Of a stretch of 64,000 bases of DNA, positions 1 to 8,060 are shown piece after piece. Position 1 is the first letter of the stretch. Every line of letters starts with the position of its first letter. A program made the translations under genes and the position numbers. Below the pieces are notes generated by a model. The model had not been told where the DNA came from and made no database searches. It saw nothing but the letters and a program-made list of their open reading frames with translations. This DNA comes from Bacteroidales bacterium (GTDB lineage: Bacteria > Bacteroidota > Bacteroidia > Bacteroidales > F082): positions 52,176-116,175 of the forward strand of contig JAFRRS010000008.1 of NCBI GenBank assembly GCA_017427985.1, read 5' to 3'.

Positions 1-210
1 ATAAAAGAGAATTTCAGAGAGATAATTTTAGCGTTGCCCGCGACTATAGAAGGCGACACCACTAACTATTACATTTTCAAGATGTTGAAGCATTTTGAAG
101 GGCAGGTTACGGCAATAGCAAAAGGCATCGCCGTAGGCGATGCCTTAGAATACGCTGACGAGGTGACATTGGGACGTTCGATAATGAACAGAATCCCGTT
201 TAACCGATAA
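1..210 (+). CDS. recR: Recombination protein RecR, C-terminal part (cut by window start)
   Basis: The first 70 codons are open from base 1 to a TAA stop and read as the end of RecR. RecR is the DNA-binding partner of RecF and RecO in RecA loading at gaps. The visible part holds the end of the Toprim domain ([10 protein letters not shown]) and the C-terminal stretch ([13 protein letters not shown]), both typical of RecR. The 5' part lies outside the window. The last 11 bases overlap the convergent small gene on the other strand. Confidence 0.9.
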   Translation: MKENFREIILALPATIEGDTTNYYIFKMLKHFEGQVTAIAKGIAVGDALEYADEVTLGRSIMNRIPFNR

Positions 211-433
211 CCTCGTCTTCAAACAGATTCAGTTGGTTTTCACAGAGATACAATTCCTCAGGCACACCATATTCATAGTGTGAGATAAACCGCTCGATGT
301 TTTTCTTTATCAGTTTTATTGGCGTGGTCCTTCGCGCCTTGCAATAGTTTTTGAGCGATTTGTACTGCCCTTGCGACAACTTGAATGTTATCGCGTGATA
401 CTTGTAACTTCTTCTATTATGTTTACTTTTCAT
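200..433 (-). CDS. Small basic protein, possibly ribbon-helix-helix-like
   Basis: This 77-residue protein has a very basic N-terminal half (about 20 Lys/Arg in the first 50 residues) with a short beta-like run (YHAITFKLS) followed by two predicted helices. That arrangement resembles small ribbon-helix-helix DNA-binding proteins, but I do not recognise the family. The C-terminus is acidic ([10 protein letters not shown]). It lies downstream of glmM on the same strand behind an 8-bp repeat hairpin, and its end overlaps the end of recR by 11 bp. No promoter box is visible immediately upstream. The protein-like composition and position support a real gene; the function is not established. Confidence 0.6.
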   Translation of the reverse strand: MKSKHNRRSYKYHAITFKLSQGQYKSLKNYCKARRTTPIKLIKKNIERFISHYEYGVPEELYLCENQLNLFEDEVIG

Positions 434-437
434 TTTA

Positions 438-504
438 TTAGTTATTCAGTTGTTCAGTTATTCAGTTGTTCAGTTAAACTGGCTAACTGACTAACTGATT
501 AACT
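438..504. repeat. Period-8 inverted tandem array
   Basis: Four 8-bp units of the form GTTRTTCA (441-472) are followed, after GTTA, by three units of the form AACTGRYT plus AACT (477-504). The second half is the approximate reverse complement of the first, so the whole array can fold into one long hairpin. It sits between the glmM stop codon and the small gene at 200-433 and may end glmM transcription. The same repeat architecture occurs at 56053-56130. Confidence 0.8.
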
Positions 505-508
505 CTAA

Positions 509-1891
509 TTACATCATTTTTTTTGCTTCATCGAGCATCATCTGTGCAAGTCGGTCGGCTTCAGCCTCTGATTTGCCTTCTGAATAGACGCGGATGATTG
601 GCTCTGTATTCGATTTGCGGAGATGCACCCAGCCGTCGGCGAAGTCGATTTTCACGCCGTCTATGGTTGTCACCTGCTCGTTCTTGAACTTGTCGGCGAG
701 CTTTGCCAAGATGCCGTCAACGTCGGTATGAGGCGTGAGCTGAATTTTGTTCTTCGACATATAATATAGCGGGAATTTCTTCTTGAGCTCCGACACCGTG
801 CAATGATTTTCAACAAGATACGTCAGGAACAATCCGACACCGACGAGAGCGTCACGACCATAATGGATTTCAGGATAGATGACACCACCGTTGCCTTCAC
901 CGCCAATGACAGCATCCACTTCCTTCATCTTAGCAACGACGTTCACCTCACCCACTGCCGCAGCAGAATACTGACCTCCAGCAGCGTTTGTCACATCGCG
1001 CAAAGCACGTGTCGACGAGAGATTTGAAACGGTGTTGCCTTTTTTATGTTCAAGAATGTACGAAGCCACAGTCACGAGAGTGTATTCCTCGCCGTACATC
1101 TCACCTTTTTCATTGATGAATGCGAGACGGTCGACGTCAGGGTCGACGACAATGCCGAGGTCGGCACCACATTCCTTAACCTTTGCGCAGGTGTCGACAA
1201 GGTTCACCGCCAACGGCTCCGGATTATGAGCGAATTTTCCAGTCACCTCGCAGTTGAGTTCTATGACGTTTTTCACGCCCAACTTCTTGAGCAGCATCGG
1301 GATAGCCATTCCGCCAGTGGAGTTGACACCGTCGACGACGACTTTAAGATTTGCCTTTTCTATAAGCTCTTTCTTCACGAGAGGCAGTTTGCAAACCATG
1401 TCGGCATGACGTTCAATCCAGCCTTCCGCCAAAGTGTACGTGCCTATTTCGTCGATTGGAGAAAATTCGTATTCGTCTTTTGCGGCTTTCTCGAGCAGCC
1501 ATTTTCCGTCGGCTGCATCGATGAATTCTCCTTTATTGTCAAGGAGTTTGAGAGCGTTCCATTCTTTCGGGTTGTGCGATGCGGTAAGAATCACGCCACC
1601 ATCGGCTTTCAACTCGGTGACAGCGATTTCTGTAGTAGGCGTAGTACTCAGTCCGATGTCGATAACGTCGGCACCCATTGCCTGTAAGTTACCGCAAACC
1701 AACTGGTTAACCATCGTTCCGGAGAGTCGTCCGTCGCGACCCACCACGATGCGGGGACGTTTGACGCCACCGCGTCTGATCAAACAAATAAACGCTGAAG
1801 TCAGCTTGACAATATCTATCGGGGTCAACCCGTCGTCCGGTCTGCCGCCAATAGTGCCGCGGAATCCGGAAATTGATTTAATTAATGGCAT
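509..1891 (-). CDS. glmM: Phosphoglucosamine mutase
   Basis: GlmM interconverts glucosamine-6-phosphate and glucosamine-1-phosphate for UDP-GlcNAc, peptidoglycan and LPS synthesis in the cytosol. The 460-residue product has the four hallmark sites: the phosphoserine loop TASHNP (Ser105), the Mg-binding loop DPDVDR (Asp250, 252 and 254), the sugar loop GEGNGG at about 331, and the phosphate-binding loop RKSNTEP near the C-terminus. The length matches the alpha-D-phosphohexomutase family. I chose the Met of MPLIKSISG. A longer frame adds 16 residues that would overlap the -7 box, and Bacteroidota homologues begin here. A phosphomannomutase role cannot be fully excluded. Confidence 0.9.
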   Translation of the reverse strand: MPLIKSISGFRGTIGGRPDDGLTPIDIVKLTSAFICLIRRGGVKRPRIVVGRDGRLSGTMVNQLVCGNLQAMGADVIDIGLSTTPTTEIAVTELKADGGVILTASHNPKEWNALKLLDNKGEFIDAADGKWLLEKAAKDEYEFSPIDEIGTYTLAEGWIERHADMVCKLPLVKKELIEKANLKVVVDGVNSTGGMAIPMLLKKLGVKNVIELNCEVTGKFAHNPEPLAVNLVDTCAKVKECGADLGIVVDPDVDRLAFINEKGEMYGEEYTLVTVASYILEHKKGNTVSNLSSTRALRDVTNAAGGQYSAAAVGEVNVVAKMKEVDAVIGGEGNGGVIYPEIHYGRDALVGVGLFLTYLVENHCTVSELKKKFPLYYMSKNKIQLTPHTDVDGILAKLADKFKNEQVTTIDGVKIDFADGWVHLRKSNTEPIIRVYSEGKSEAEADRLAQMMLDEAKKMM

Positions 1892-1908
1892 AATTCTAAA
1901 ATTTTCCG

Positions 1909-1916
1909 CAAAATTA
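1909..1916 (-). promoter_or_regulatory. -7 box for glmM
   Basis: The minus strand reads TAATTTTG, matching the Bacteroidota -7 consensus TAnnTTTG, 17 nt before the chosen glmM start. It supports the short start. Confidence 0.6.
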
Positions 1917-1953
1917 TGATATTTATTTGAAATTTGCAAATATTGCTGTTATT

Positions 1954-2027
1954 ATTTTTAATGTCATTTTCGAATTGCTCTCAGTACCATTGTGGTAAGT
2001 CGCAATTCTGCAAATGACATTAAAAAT
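1954..2027. repeat. 74-nt near-perfect inverted repeat in a divergent promoter region
   Basis: The arms at 1954-1978 and 2002-2027 (outer ends ATTTTTAATGTCATTT and its complement) differ only by a small bulge and substitution. A second inverted pair, TACCA/TGGTA (1985-1989 and 1993-1997), lies in the loop. The element fills the space between the divergent glmM and TPR promoters. It could form a cruciform, or be a palindromic mobile-type repeat or a hairpin RNA. No terminator-like T-run follows the complete stem. Confidence 0.75.
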
Positions 2028-2051
2028 ATATAATGTTTTCAAACTTTTTTG

Positions 2052-2059
2052 TATTTTTG
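2052..2059 (+). promoter_or_regulatory. -7 box for the TPR/aroE/tex operon
   Basis: TATTTTTG matches TAnnTTTG and lies 15 nt before the ATG at 2075, implying a very short leader. It lies inside the longer open frame and therefore argues for the downstream ATG. Confidence 0.6.
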
Positions 2060-2074
2060 CAAAAAAAATTTGAG

Positions 2075-3499
2075 ATGTTTGACGACGACAATTTTTTGGA
2101 CGACGACATGGACGTGAACGAGCTTGTTGACCGCTTTGAGAACATGGTCAAGGAGCATCAGTCATGCTATTTCGACGCCGATGAACTGAACGTCATTTTG
2201 GAGCATTATCTCCAACAAAACAACATCAAAAAAGCGAATCTGGCAGCAGACATTGCCATAAAATACCATCCGAACAATCCGATAATCAGCATCATTAAGG
2301 CAAAACAGCTCTTGGCAAACTCTAATGCAAAAGAAGCGCTTTCAACGCTCAAAAACGCCGACCTTGACCGCAACGACGCCGATTATCTGCTTACCTTGGC
2401 GGCTTGTTATTCCGATTTGGGTGAGAACAAAAAAGCCATCAAGGCTTACATGAAAGCTGCCAAAGAGTTCGATTTCAAGGATTGCGAGGACATTTACAAC
2501 TTCATCGCAGTGGAATATGAGAATCTCGGCGACATGGAGAACGCCCTGAAGTTTTTCATTTTAGGCATAAGCAAGGCAGAAGACATTGACAATCAATATT
2601 TTGAGATAAGAAACTGCTATTCGATACTTCACAAGATGGATGACGGGATAGAGTTTTTCCGTAAGGAAATCGACCGCAACCCTTACAGCGTGCCTGCCTG
2701 GATGGCACTCGGCAACTGCTACGTGAGACTCGGGCAACTTGAAAACGCCATTGACCAGTTCGAATATGCCCTGGCAATCGACCCTCATTATAAAAAAGGA
2801 TATGTCGACATTTCAACGGCATACAACGAGCTGAACCGTTTCAAAGAAACCATCGAGACTGTGGAAGACGCGATGCGATACAATGCTGAATCGCCGCTGC
2901 TGCTCTGCCTTTACGGCGAGGCGTTCGCGAAGACTGGCAACCATGAGGAAGCCATGAAGATTTACAAAAAAGCCATGAAAATGGACGAGAATCTTCCCGA
3001 GGCGTACGCCGGCATCGGTTTCCTGCTCAGCGATGAGAACAACCCGAAATCAGCGCTGAAATTCCTGAAACACGCGCATACCCTGTCGCCTTACAACACC
3101 GATTACATGTATGTAATCATCGAGGAATACAATAGAATCGGGGAACACGACAACGCTCTGAAGTTCGTCAACGAGATTTTGGACTTGAATCCTTACGACG
3201 AGAATGTCTACATATCCATGATGGAATGTTACGTGTTGAAAGACGACCCCGAAAAAGCCATGGAATCGTTGGAGCGCGGCTTGCTCATACTCCCCAACGA
3301 CGCGGCGTTGCTTTACAGAAAGGCATTTCTTTATTTCGCCCAGGACCAGACCGAATCAGGACTGCTGACACTCGAGATGGCGCTCAACCAAGACTATGAC
3401 GGTCACATCGAATTCCTCAGTTTCGACGCCGAAAACCTCACGAGCAACCCTGCCATCATGGATTTAATTGAAGAATACAGGATTAAGAATAAAGCATGA
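2075..3499 (+). CDS. Cytosolic tetratricopeptide-repeat protein
   Basis: This 474-residue protein has no signal peptide. It starts with a strongly acidic stretch (MFDDDNFLDDDMD) and then consists almost entirely of 34-residue TPR helices from about residue 30 to 440, for example NPYSVPAWMALGNCYVRLGQ. Such proteins are scaffolds for protein-protein contacts; the partner is unknown. The start is the ATG behind a -7 box at 2052, which removes 14 upstream residues from the longest frame. Its stop overlaps the next start (ATGA), so the two are translationally coupled. It is first in an operon with an export protein, aroE and tex. Confidence 0.85.
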   Translation: MFDDDNFLDDDMDVNELVDRFENMVKEHQSCYFDADELNVILEHYLQQNNIKKANLAADIAIKYHPNNPIISIIKAKQLLANSNAKEALSTLKNADLDRNDADYLLTLAACYSDLGENKKAIKAYMKAAKEFDFKDCEDIYNFIAVEYENLGDMENALKFFILGISKAEDIDNQYFEIRNCYSILHKMDDGIEFFRKEIDRNPYSVPAWMALGNCYVRLGQLENAIDQFEYALAIDPHYKKGYVDISTAYNELNRFKETIETVEDAMRYNAESPLLLCLYGEAFAKTGNHEEAMKIYKKAMKMDENLPEAYAGIGFLLSDENNPKSALKFLKHAHTLSPYNTDYMYVIIEEYNRIGEHDNALKFVNEILDLNPYDENVYISMMECYVLKDDPEKAMESLERGLLILPNDAALLYRKAFLYFAQDQTESGLLTLEMALNQDYDGHIEFLSFDAENLTSNPAIMDLIEEYRIKNKA

Positions 3500-3984
3500 A
3501 AAACTACGTTTACATTTTCCTTATCGCGATGGTGCCGCTCATCGAGCTGCGTGGCGCAATACCTGTTGCATACGCCATCAACACCGCCAACCCCGACTTC
3601 AGCCTGCTTTGGAGCTATATCATCATCGCCATCGGCAACATACTACCCGTCCCTTTCATTTATTTGTTCGCCCGCAAGATTCTTGAATGGGGCAAGGACA
3701 AAAAAGTTATCGGCAAGTTCTTTACCTGGTGCCTCGAAAAAGGCGAAAAAGGCGGTCAGAAGCTTCAAGCCAAAGCCGGACGCGGACTTTATTGGGCATT
3801 AGTGCTCTTCGTCGGCATCCCTCTTCCTGGAACCGGCGCCTGGACTGGCACTCTCGCGGCGAGTTTCTTGGACATGGGCTTCAAGAAGAGCGTAATAGCC
3901 GTTATCGGAGGCGTGGTGCTGGCAAGCGTCATCGTCGGCGTGGTGTGTACCCTGGGATTTGGAGCGTTTTTCGGAATCAGCTAA
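3496..3984 (+). CDS. Small multidrug-export-type membrane protein
   Basis: This 162-residue protein has several hydrophobic helices and begins with MKNYVYIFLIAMVPLIELRG. It resembles the Sm_multidrug_ex family (Pfam PF06695), whose members share the ELRGAIP motif seen at residues 17-23 and a glycine-rich GIPLPGTGAWTG segment near residue 110. The family name implies small-molecule export, but biochemical proof is thin and the substrate is unknown. The gene overlaps the preceding TPR gene by 4 bp and ends 4 nt before aroE. Confidence 0.8.
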   Translation: MKNYVYIFLIAMVPLIELRGAIPVAYAINTANPDFSLLWSYIIIAIGNILPVPFIYLFARKILEWGKDKKVIGKFFTWCLEKGEKGGQKLQAKAGRGLYWALVLFVGIPLPGTGAWTGTLAASFLDMGFKKSVIAVIGGVVLASVIVGVVCTLGFGAFFGIS

Positions 3985-3988
3985 AGTC

Positions 3989-4711
3989 ATGCAAAAATAC
4001 GGACTCATCGGTCATCCTTTAAGTCATTCATTTTCAAAGTCTTATTTTGATAATAAATTCAAAAATGAGTGCCTGGACTGCTGTTTTCTGAATTTTGACA
4101 TTGAAAGCATTGGAAAGTTAAAAGATGTTCTGCATGAAAATCCTGATCTACAGGGCTTTACGATAACACATCCTTATAAAAAATCAATTTTTCCGTATCT
4201 GGATTTTATTGAAGACAATGCAAAAGAAATTGGAGCGGTGAATGTGGTGAAGATTGATTCTGACAGGAAATTACATGGATTCAACACCGATTACATTGGT
4301 TTTCAAGGACTTTTGGAAAATGTAATCGGAGACAAAAATATAAGAAAAGCATACGTTTGCGGCACAGGCGGCGCGTCAGAAGCTGTGAAGTTTGTTTTGA
4401 AAATGAAAAACATAGGTTTTGATGTTTTATCAAGAAAAAACGATTCTTATGCTGATTTAAAGAAAGAAGGTTTTCACGATAACGAACTGATTATCAACGC
4501 AACACCTGTCGGGATGTACCCTAATTGCAATAAAATGCTTGATTTGCCTTATGAGACGGCTAACGCGAGCAATGTTTTCATTGATTTGATTTACAATCCT
4601 GAGGAGACGATGTTTATGAAAGAGGCGGAAAAGCGTGAAGCCAAGGCATTTAATGGATTGAAAATGTTAAAGTTACAAGCGGAAAAGGCTTGGGAGATTT
4701 GGAGTTTATAG
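3989..4711 (+). CDS. aroE: Shikimate dehydrogenase
   Basis: AroE reduces 3-dehydroshikimate to shikimate with NADPH in aromatic amino acid synthesis. The 240-residue product shows the N-terminal substrate motif GHPLSHSFSK, the catalytic-lysine region THPYKK, NTDYIGF, the Rossmann loop GTGGASEA and INATPVGMYP, and the C-terminal GLKMLKLQAEKAWEIW. I chose the ATG at 3989 because upstream extension would overlap the previous gene. The gene is visibly more AT-rich than tex and the genes before it. Its last codons run into a heptanucleotide array that also supplies the start of tex. Confidence 0.92.
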   Translation: MQKYGLIGHPLSHSFSKSYFDNKFKNECLDCCFLNFDIESIGKLKDVLHENPDLQGFTITHPYKKSIFPYLDFIEDNAKEIGAVNVVKIDSDRKLHGFNTDYIGFQGLLENVIGDKNIRKAYVCGTGGASEAVKFVLKMKNIGFDVLSRKNDSYADLKKEGFHDNELIINATPVGMYPNCNKMLDLPYETANASNVFIDLIYNPEETMFMKEAEKREAKAFNGLKMLKLQAEKAWEIWSL

Positions 4712-4745
4712 TTTAGAGTGTAGAGTTTAAAGTTTAGAGTTTAAA
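4704..4745 (+). repeat. Period-7 tandem array at the aroE/tex junction
   Basis: Six consecutive 7-bp units (GTTTATA, GTTTAGA, GTGTAGA, GTTTAAA, GTTTAGA, GTTTAAA) run from the last codons of aroE to the GTG of tex. The aroE TAG stop falls at a unit boundary and the tex GTG is the start of a seventh, broken unit. Changes in copy number would alter the aroE C-terminus and the spacing between the genes. Confidence 0.8.
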
Positions 4746-6866
4746 GTGGATTTTACAAGTAAGATTTCTAAAGAATTTGGGGTCACGGCGAGAGTGGCTG
4801 AGAATGTGATAAAGTTGCTCGCTGAAGGTGCGACCGTGCCGTTTATTGCGCGTTACCGCAAGGAAATGACCAACACAATGAACGAAGAGACTGTCGCCGA
4901 GGTGAAAAAACGCCTCGAACAACTCGACGAGCTTGAAAAACGCAAGGAATTCGTACTGAAATCGATTGCCGAGCAGGAAAAACTGACGCCGGAACTCGAG
5001 AAAAGCATCACCAACGCGGAGACTTTGCAGGACGTTGAAGACTTATACCTCCCCTACAAGCCGAAACGCCGCACCAAGGCAGAGATAGCGCGCCAGAAAG
5101 GACTGGAGCCGCTGGCAAAACTCATCATGTCGCAGAACAGCGATGACGTGAACAGTTTAGCTAAACGATTCATCAACAAGGAGAAAGATGTCAACAACGA
5201 GGAAGAGGCCTTGAAAGGTGCCTGTGACATCATGGCGGAGTGGATTTCCGAAAACATCAACGGACGCAACAAAATCCGTAAGATTTACCATAAAGAAGGC
5301 GTCATCAGTTCCACCGTGATAAAAGCGAAAGAGGAAGAGGCGCAGACTTACAAACAATATTTCAACTACAGCGAGCCAATCGCGAAAGCCCCGTCGCACC
5401 GCATCTTGGCGTTGTTCCGCGCTGAAGAGGAAGGGCTTTTGAAGGTGAAACTCAATATCAATGCCGACGACGCGCTCAACATCCTTGACGGGATATTTTT
5501 AAAGAACGACAACGCATCCACGGACTTGGTTCAGGACGCCATCGACGACGCATGGAAACGTCTTCTGGAGCCGTCGCTCGAGACCGAGATGCGTGCGCTT
5601 TATAAAGAGAAGGCTGACGAAGTGGCGGTGAAAGTGTTTGCCGAGAACCTGCGGCAGCTTCTACTTGCCGCGCCATTGGGCAAAAAACGCGTTCTCGCCC
5701 TTGACCCAGGTTTCCGAACAGGCTGCAAAGTGGTGATTCTCAACGAGTACGGTGCTTTGGTGCATAACGAGACCATCTACCCTCACCCACCACAAAACGA
5801 AAGAGGAAAACCGGCGGCGAAGATAGCGCATCTGGTGCAGGCATATAAAATCGACGTCATCGCCATCGGCAACGGCACTGCTGGACGCGAGACCGAAGAT
5901 TTCATCAAGAGCATCAGATTCGACAGAGACATCACCGCGGTGATGGTCAACGAGAGCGGCGCTTCGATTTATTCGGCGAGCAAGGTCGCGAGGGAGGAAT
6001 TTCCCGACTACGACATCACAGTGCGAGGTGCGGTAAGCATCGGCAGGCGTCTCATGGACCCGCTGGCGGAGCTCGTGAAAATCGACCCGAAGTCTATCGG
6101 CGTGGGGCAATATCAGCACGACGTGAACCAGAAGATGCTCGGCGACGAGCTTAACAGCGTCGTGGAAAGCTGCGTGAACGCTGTCGGCGTGGAACTGAAC
6201 TCAGCCAGCGAACAGCTTCTGTCGTACGTGAGCGGCGTGGGACCGCAATTGGCCAGTTCCATAGTGAAATACCGCAACGAAAACGGAGGTTTCACCAGCC
6301 GCAAACAGCTGTTGGAAGTGTCGCGTCTCGGCAACAAGGCGTTCGAGCAGTGCGCAGGCTTCCTCAGGATTCACGGAGCCAAGCAGCCACTCGACGCAAG
6401 CGCTGTTCATCCAGAGAGCTATCACATCGTCGAGAAGATGGCGAAGAAACTTGGCGTGAAAGTCGAGGAACTCATTGGCAATGAAGAGCTTATCGCAAAG
6501 ATAAACCCGAAAGAATTCATTGAAAAAGATTTCGGAATCGAGACGATAAACGACATAATCGACGAACTCAAGAAACCAGGACGCGACCCTCGCAAGAGTT
6601 TTGAGGTTTTTGAATTTGACAAGAACATCAGGACTATAAACGACTTGCGACAAGGCATGCAACTCGTCGGAATCGTCACTAATATCACAGCTTTCGGTTG
6701 TTTCGTCGACATCGGGGTGCATCAGGACGGTCTTGTTCATATCAGCCAGATGTCGAACAGCTACATCACCGACCCGAATCAGGTGGTGAAGCTGAATCAG
6801 AAGGTGAAAGTTACCGTCACCGACGTCGACATTCCAAGAAAACGCATCAGTTTGAGCATGAAATAA
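4746..6866 (+). CDS. tex: Tex-family RNA-binding transcription accessory protein
   Basis: Tex is a cytosolic nucleic-acid-binding protein linked to transcription and RNA metabolism. The 706-residue product has the full family order: an N-terminal helical Tex domain (IARYRKEMTNTMNEE at about 35-50), a YqgF/RNase H-like domain (VLALDPGFRTGCK at about 315), helix-hairpin-helix motifs (YVSGVGPQLASSIVKYR at about 490) and a C-terminal S1 domain (GIVTNITAFGCFVDIGVHQD to the end). The start is a GTG directly after the heptad array. The next Met lies inside the conserved domain, so GTG is preferred. It is the last gene of the operon. Confidence 0.93.
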   Translation: MDFTSKISKEFGVTARVAENVIKLLAEGATVPFIARYRKEMTNTMNEETVAEVKKRLEQLDELEKRKEFVLKSIAEQEKLTPELEKSITNAETLQDVEDLYLPYKPKRRTKAEIARQKGLEPLAKLIMSQNSDDVNSLAKRFINKEKDVNNEEEALKGACDIMAEWISENINGRNKIRKIYHKEGVISSTVIKAKEEEAQTYKQYFNYSEPIAKAPSHRILALFRAEEEGLLKVKLNINADDALNILDGIFLKNDNASTDLVQDAIDDAWKRLLEPSLETEMRALYKEKADEVAVKVFAENLRQLLLAAPLGKKRVLALDPGFRTGCKVVILNEYGALVHNETIYPHPPQNERGKPAAKIAHLVQAYKIDVIAIGNGTAGRETEDFIKSIRFDRDITAVMVNESGASIYSASKVAREEFPDYDITVRGAVSIGRRLMDPLAELVKIDPKSIGVGQYQHDVNQKMLGDELNSVVESCVNAVGVELNSASEQLLSYVSGVGPQLASSIVKYRNENGGFTSRKQLLEVSRLGNKAFEQCAGFLRIHGAKQPLDASAVHPESYHIVEKMAKKLGVKVEELIGNEELIAKINPKEFIEKDFGIETINDIIDELKKPGRDPRKSFEVFEFDKNIRTINDLRQGMQLVGIVTNITAFGCFVDIGVHQDGLVHISQMSNSYITDPNQVVKLNQKVKVTVTDVDIPRKRISLSMK

Positions 6867-6868
6867 AA

Positions 6869-6876
6869 TATTTTTG
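6869..6876 (+). promoter_or_regulatory. -7 box for the PorT-like gene
   Basis: TATTTTTG lies just after the tex stop and 21 nt before the ATG at 6898, so the barrel gene probably has its own transcript. Confidence 0.55.
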
Positions 6877-6897
6877 TATTTTTCGAGTTATAAAAAT

Positions 6898-7701
6898 ATG
6901 AAAAAGTACTTTTTAATCGGATTATTCATAGCTTTCTCAGCTTTGACAAACAGCGCCAAAGCCCAGATATTCCTTGGCGAAGCGTTCGTCGGACTTAATC
7001 TGTGCCAGGTCGACGGCGACCAGATCATGGGATTCCATAAAAAAGGCATCAGCGCCGGTGTGGGAGTCATCACGCCTATCTGGACGAAGAACAATTTCAG
7101 CCTCGACTTGTCGCTTGAGGTTCTTTACAACCAAAAAGGCGCCAAACAAGGCAGAAAGTATTTCGACGACAAAATCGACCCGATAACCGGAATTCCGATC
7201 ACCGGCGAATATGATTTGAGCCTTAGCTACGGCGAGGTGCCCTTCATGGTTTATTTCACCGACAAGAAACTCGTCTCCGCCGGTGTCGGCGTTTCATACG
7301 CCCGGCTGATGTCGGCAGTGGAATACGAGCACGGCGTCAAGACATCCGCGACGGCAACAAGCGGCGATTATGACCAGAACGAATTCAACATCTTGGCGGA
7401 TGTGAAGCTCCGTGTGTACCAAAGAATCAAATTAGGATTCAGATACTCCTACTCCATCAACAAAATCAGAACCCGCGAATACCATAACCTTGACGGGACA
7501 TCGCTTGGAAACTTCAACCAGTTCAACAATCTCTTCACCCTAAGGCTGACTTACGTCTTCAACGAGCGGCTTGAAGATTTGCACCGCGAGGAATACATTT
7601 ATCAAGGCGACAACCCGAAATATCATGAAAAGGCTGTCGAAAAGAAGCTCAAACGCCTGAAGAAGCAGCAAGAGCGGGAAGCGAGACGGAATAAACAGTA
7701 G
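6898..7701 (+). CDS. PorT-like outer-membrane beta-barrel protein
   Basis: This 267-residue protein has a clear signal peptide (MKKYFLIGLFIAFSALTNSAKAQ). Alternating amphipathic strands follow, of the type seen in the PorT/outer-membrane beta-barrel family (PF13568-like). The C-terminus is an unusual charged tail of about 35 residues (KKLKRLKKQQEREARRNK) that probably faces the periplasm. The Met at 6898 places the signal peptide at the N-terminus and follows a -7 box. The function is not established; family members include porins and T9SS-associated barrels. The two barrels at 33202 and 37609 share the fold but are clearly a separate subfamily. Confidence 0.75.
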   Translation: MKKYFLIGLFIAFSALTNSAKAQIFLGEAFVGLNLCQVDGDQIMGFHKKGISAGVGVITPIWTKNNFSLDLSLEVLYNQKGAKQGRKYFDDKIDPITGIPITGEYDLSLSYGEVPFMVYFTDKKLVSAGVGVSYARLMSAVEYEHGVKTSATATSGDYDQNEFNILADVKLRVYQRIKLGFRYSYSINKIRTREYHNLDGTSLGNFNQFNNLFTLRLTYVFNERLEDLHREEYIYQGDNPKYHEKAVEKKLKRLKKQQEREARRNKQ

Positions 7702-7703
7702 TC

Positions 7704-7820
7704 TTACGCCTTGCTGGCGTTATCCACATAACGTCTCGCCTCCGCAATAGGGTCTTTTTTCTTAAAAAATTTTAAGATTTCGTAAATTGCTTTTGCATTA
7801 TTTGTTAAAAAAACAATTGA
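7704..7820 (-). pseudogene. Coding remnant (fragment 1)
   Basis: An open minus-strand stretch without a proper start encodes a protein-like tail (AIYEILKFFKKKDPIAEARR, ending NASKA) directly after the PorT-like gene. It has a stop on its 5' side. Together with the fragment at 7848-8060 it looks like the remains of one or two decayed genes. I do not recognise the family. Confidence 0.35.
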
Positions 7821-7847
7821 TTAGAAAACATCGACCTGCTACAAAAT

Positions 7848-8060
7848 TTACCTTGTTAAGACCATTTTATAGCCGAGCCTCGCCTTCAGGTCGTACGGCA
7901 GCGTAAATTCATTTGAACTGAAATCAGGATGTGAAATCTTCAGATAATCGGCATATCTTACAGTGAGATAAACCCAAACCTCGCCGTCTTTGTATTCCAG
8001 ATTTATAAAAGAGTCCATATTGCCGCTGAAATTCAGACGCTTACGTTCCTTTTCATTTCG
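7848..8060 (-). pseudogene. Coding remnant (fragment 2)
   Basis: This minus-strand frame gives about 70 residues of convincing protein-like sequence (segments LEYKDGEVWVYLTVRYADYL and LPYDLKARLGYKMVLTR) with an internal ATG at 8018 that would give 56 residues. It has no -7 box, and a stop precedes it. It could be a tiny intact gene, but its position in a decayed gap makes a gene fragment more likely. Confidence 0.35.

Noticed and set aside
1046..1687. Large open frame antisense to glmM, and similar frames antisense to tex, RND, OPT and others
   Set aside because: These are shadows of strongly coding genes: no promoter, no recognisable motif, and composition expected from the opposite-strand codons.
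7720..7728. Perfect DnaA box TTATCCACA
   Set aside because: Single copy inside a decayed coding remnant, with no cluster of boxes, AT-rich unwinding element or dnaA/gidA neighbours. It does not support an origin.
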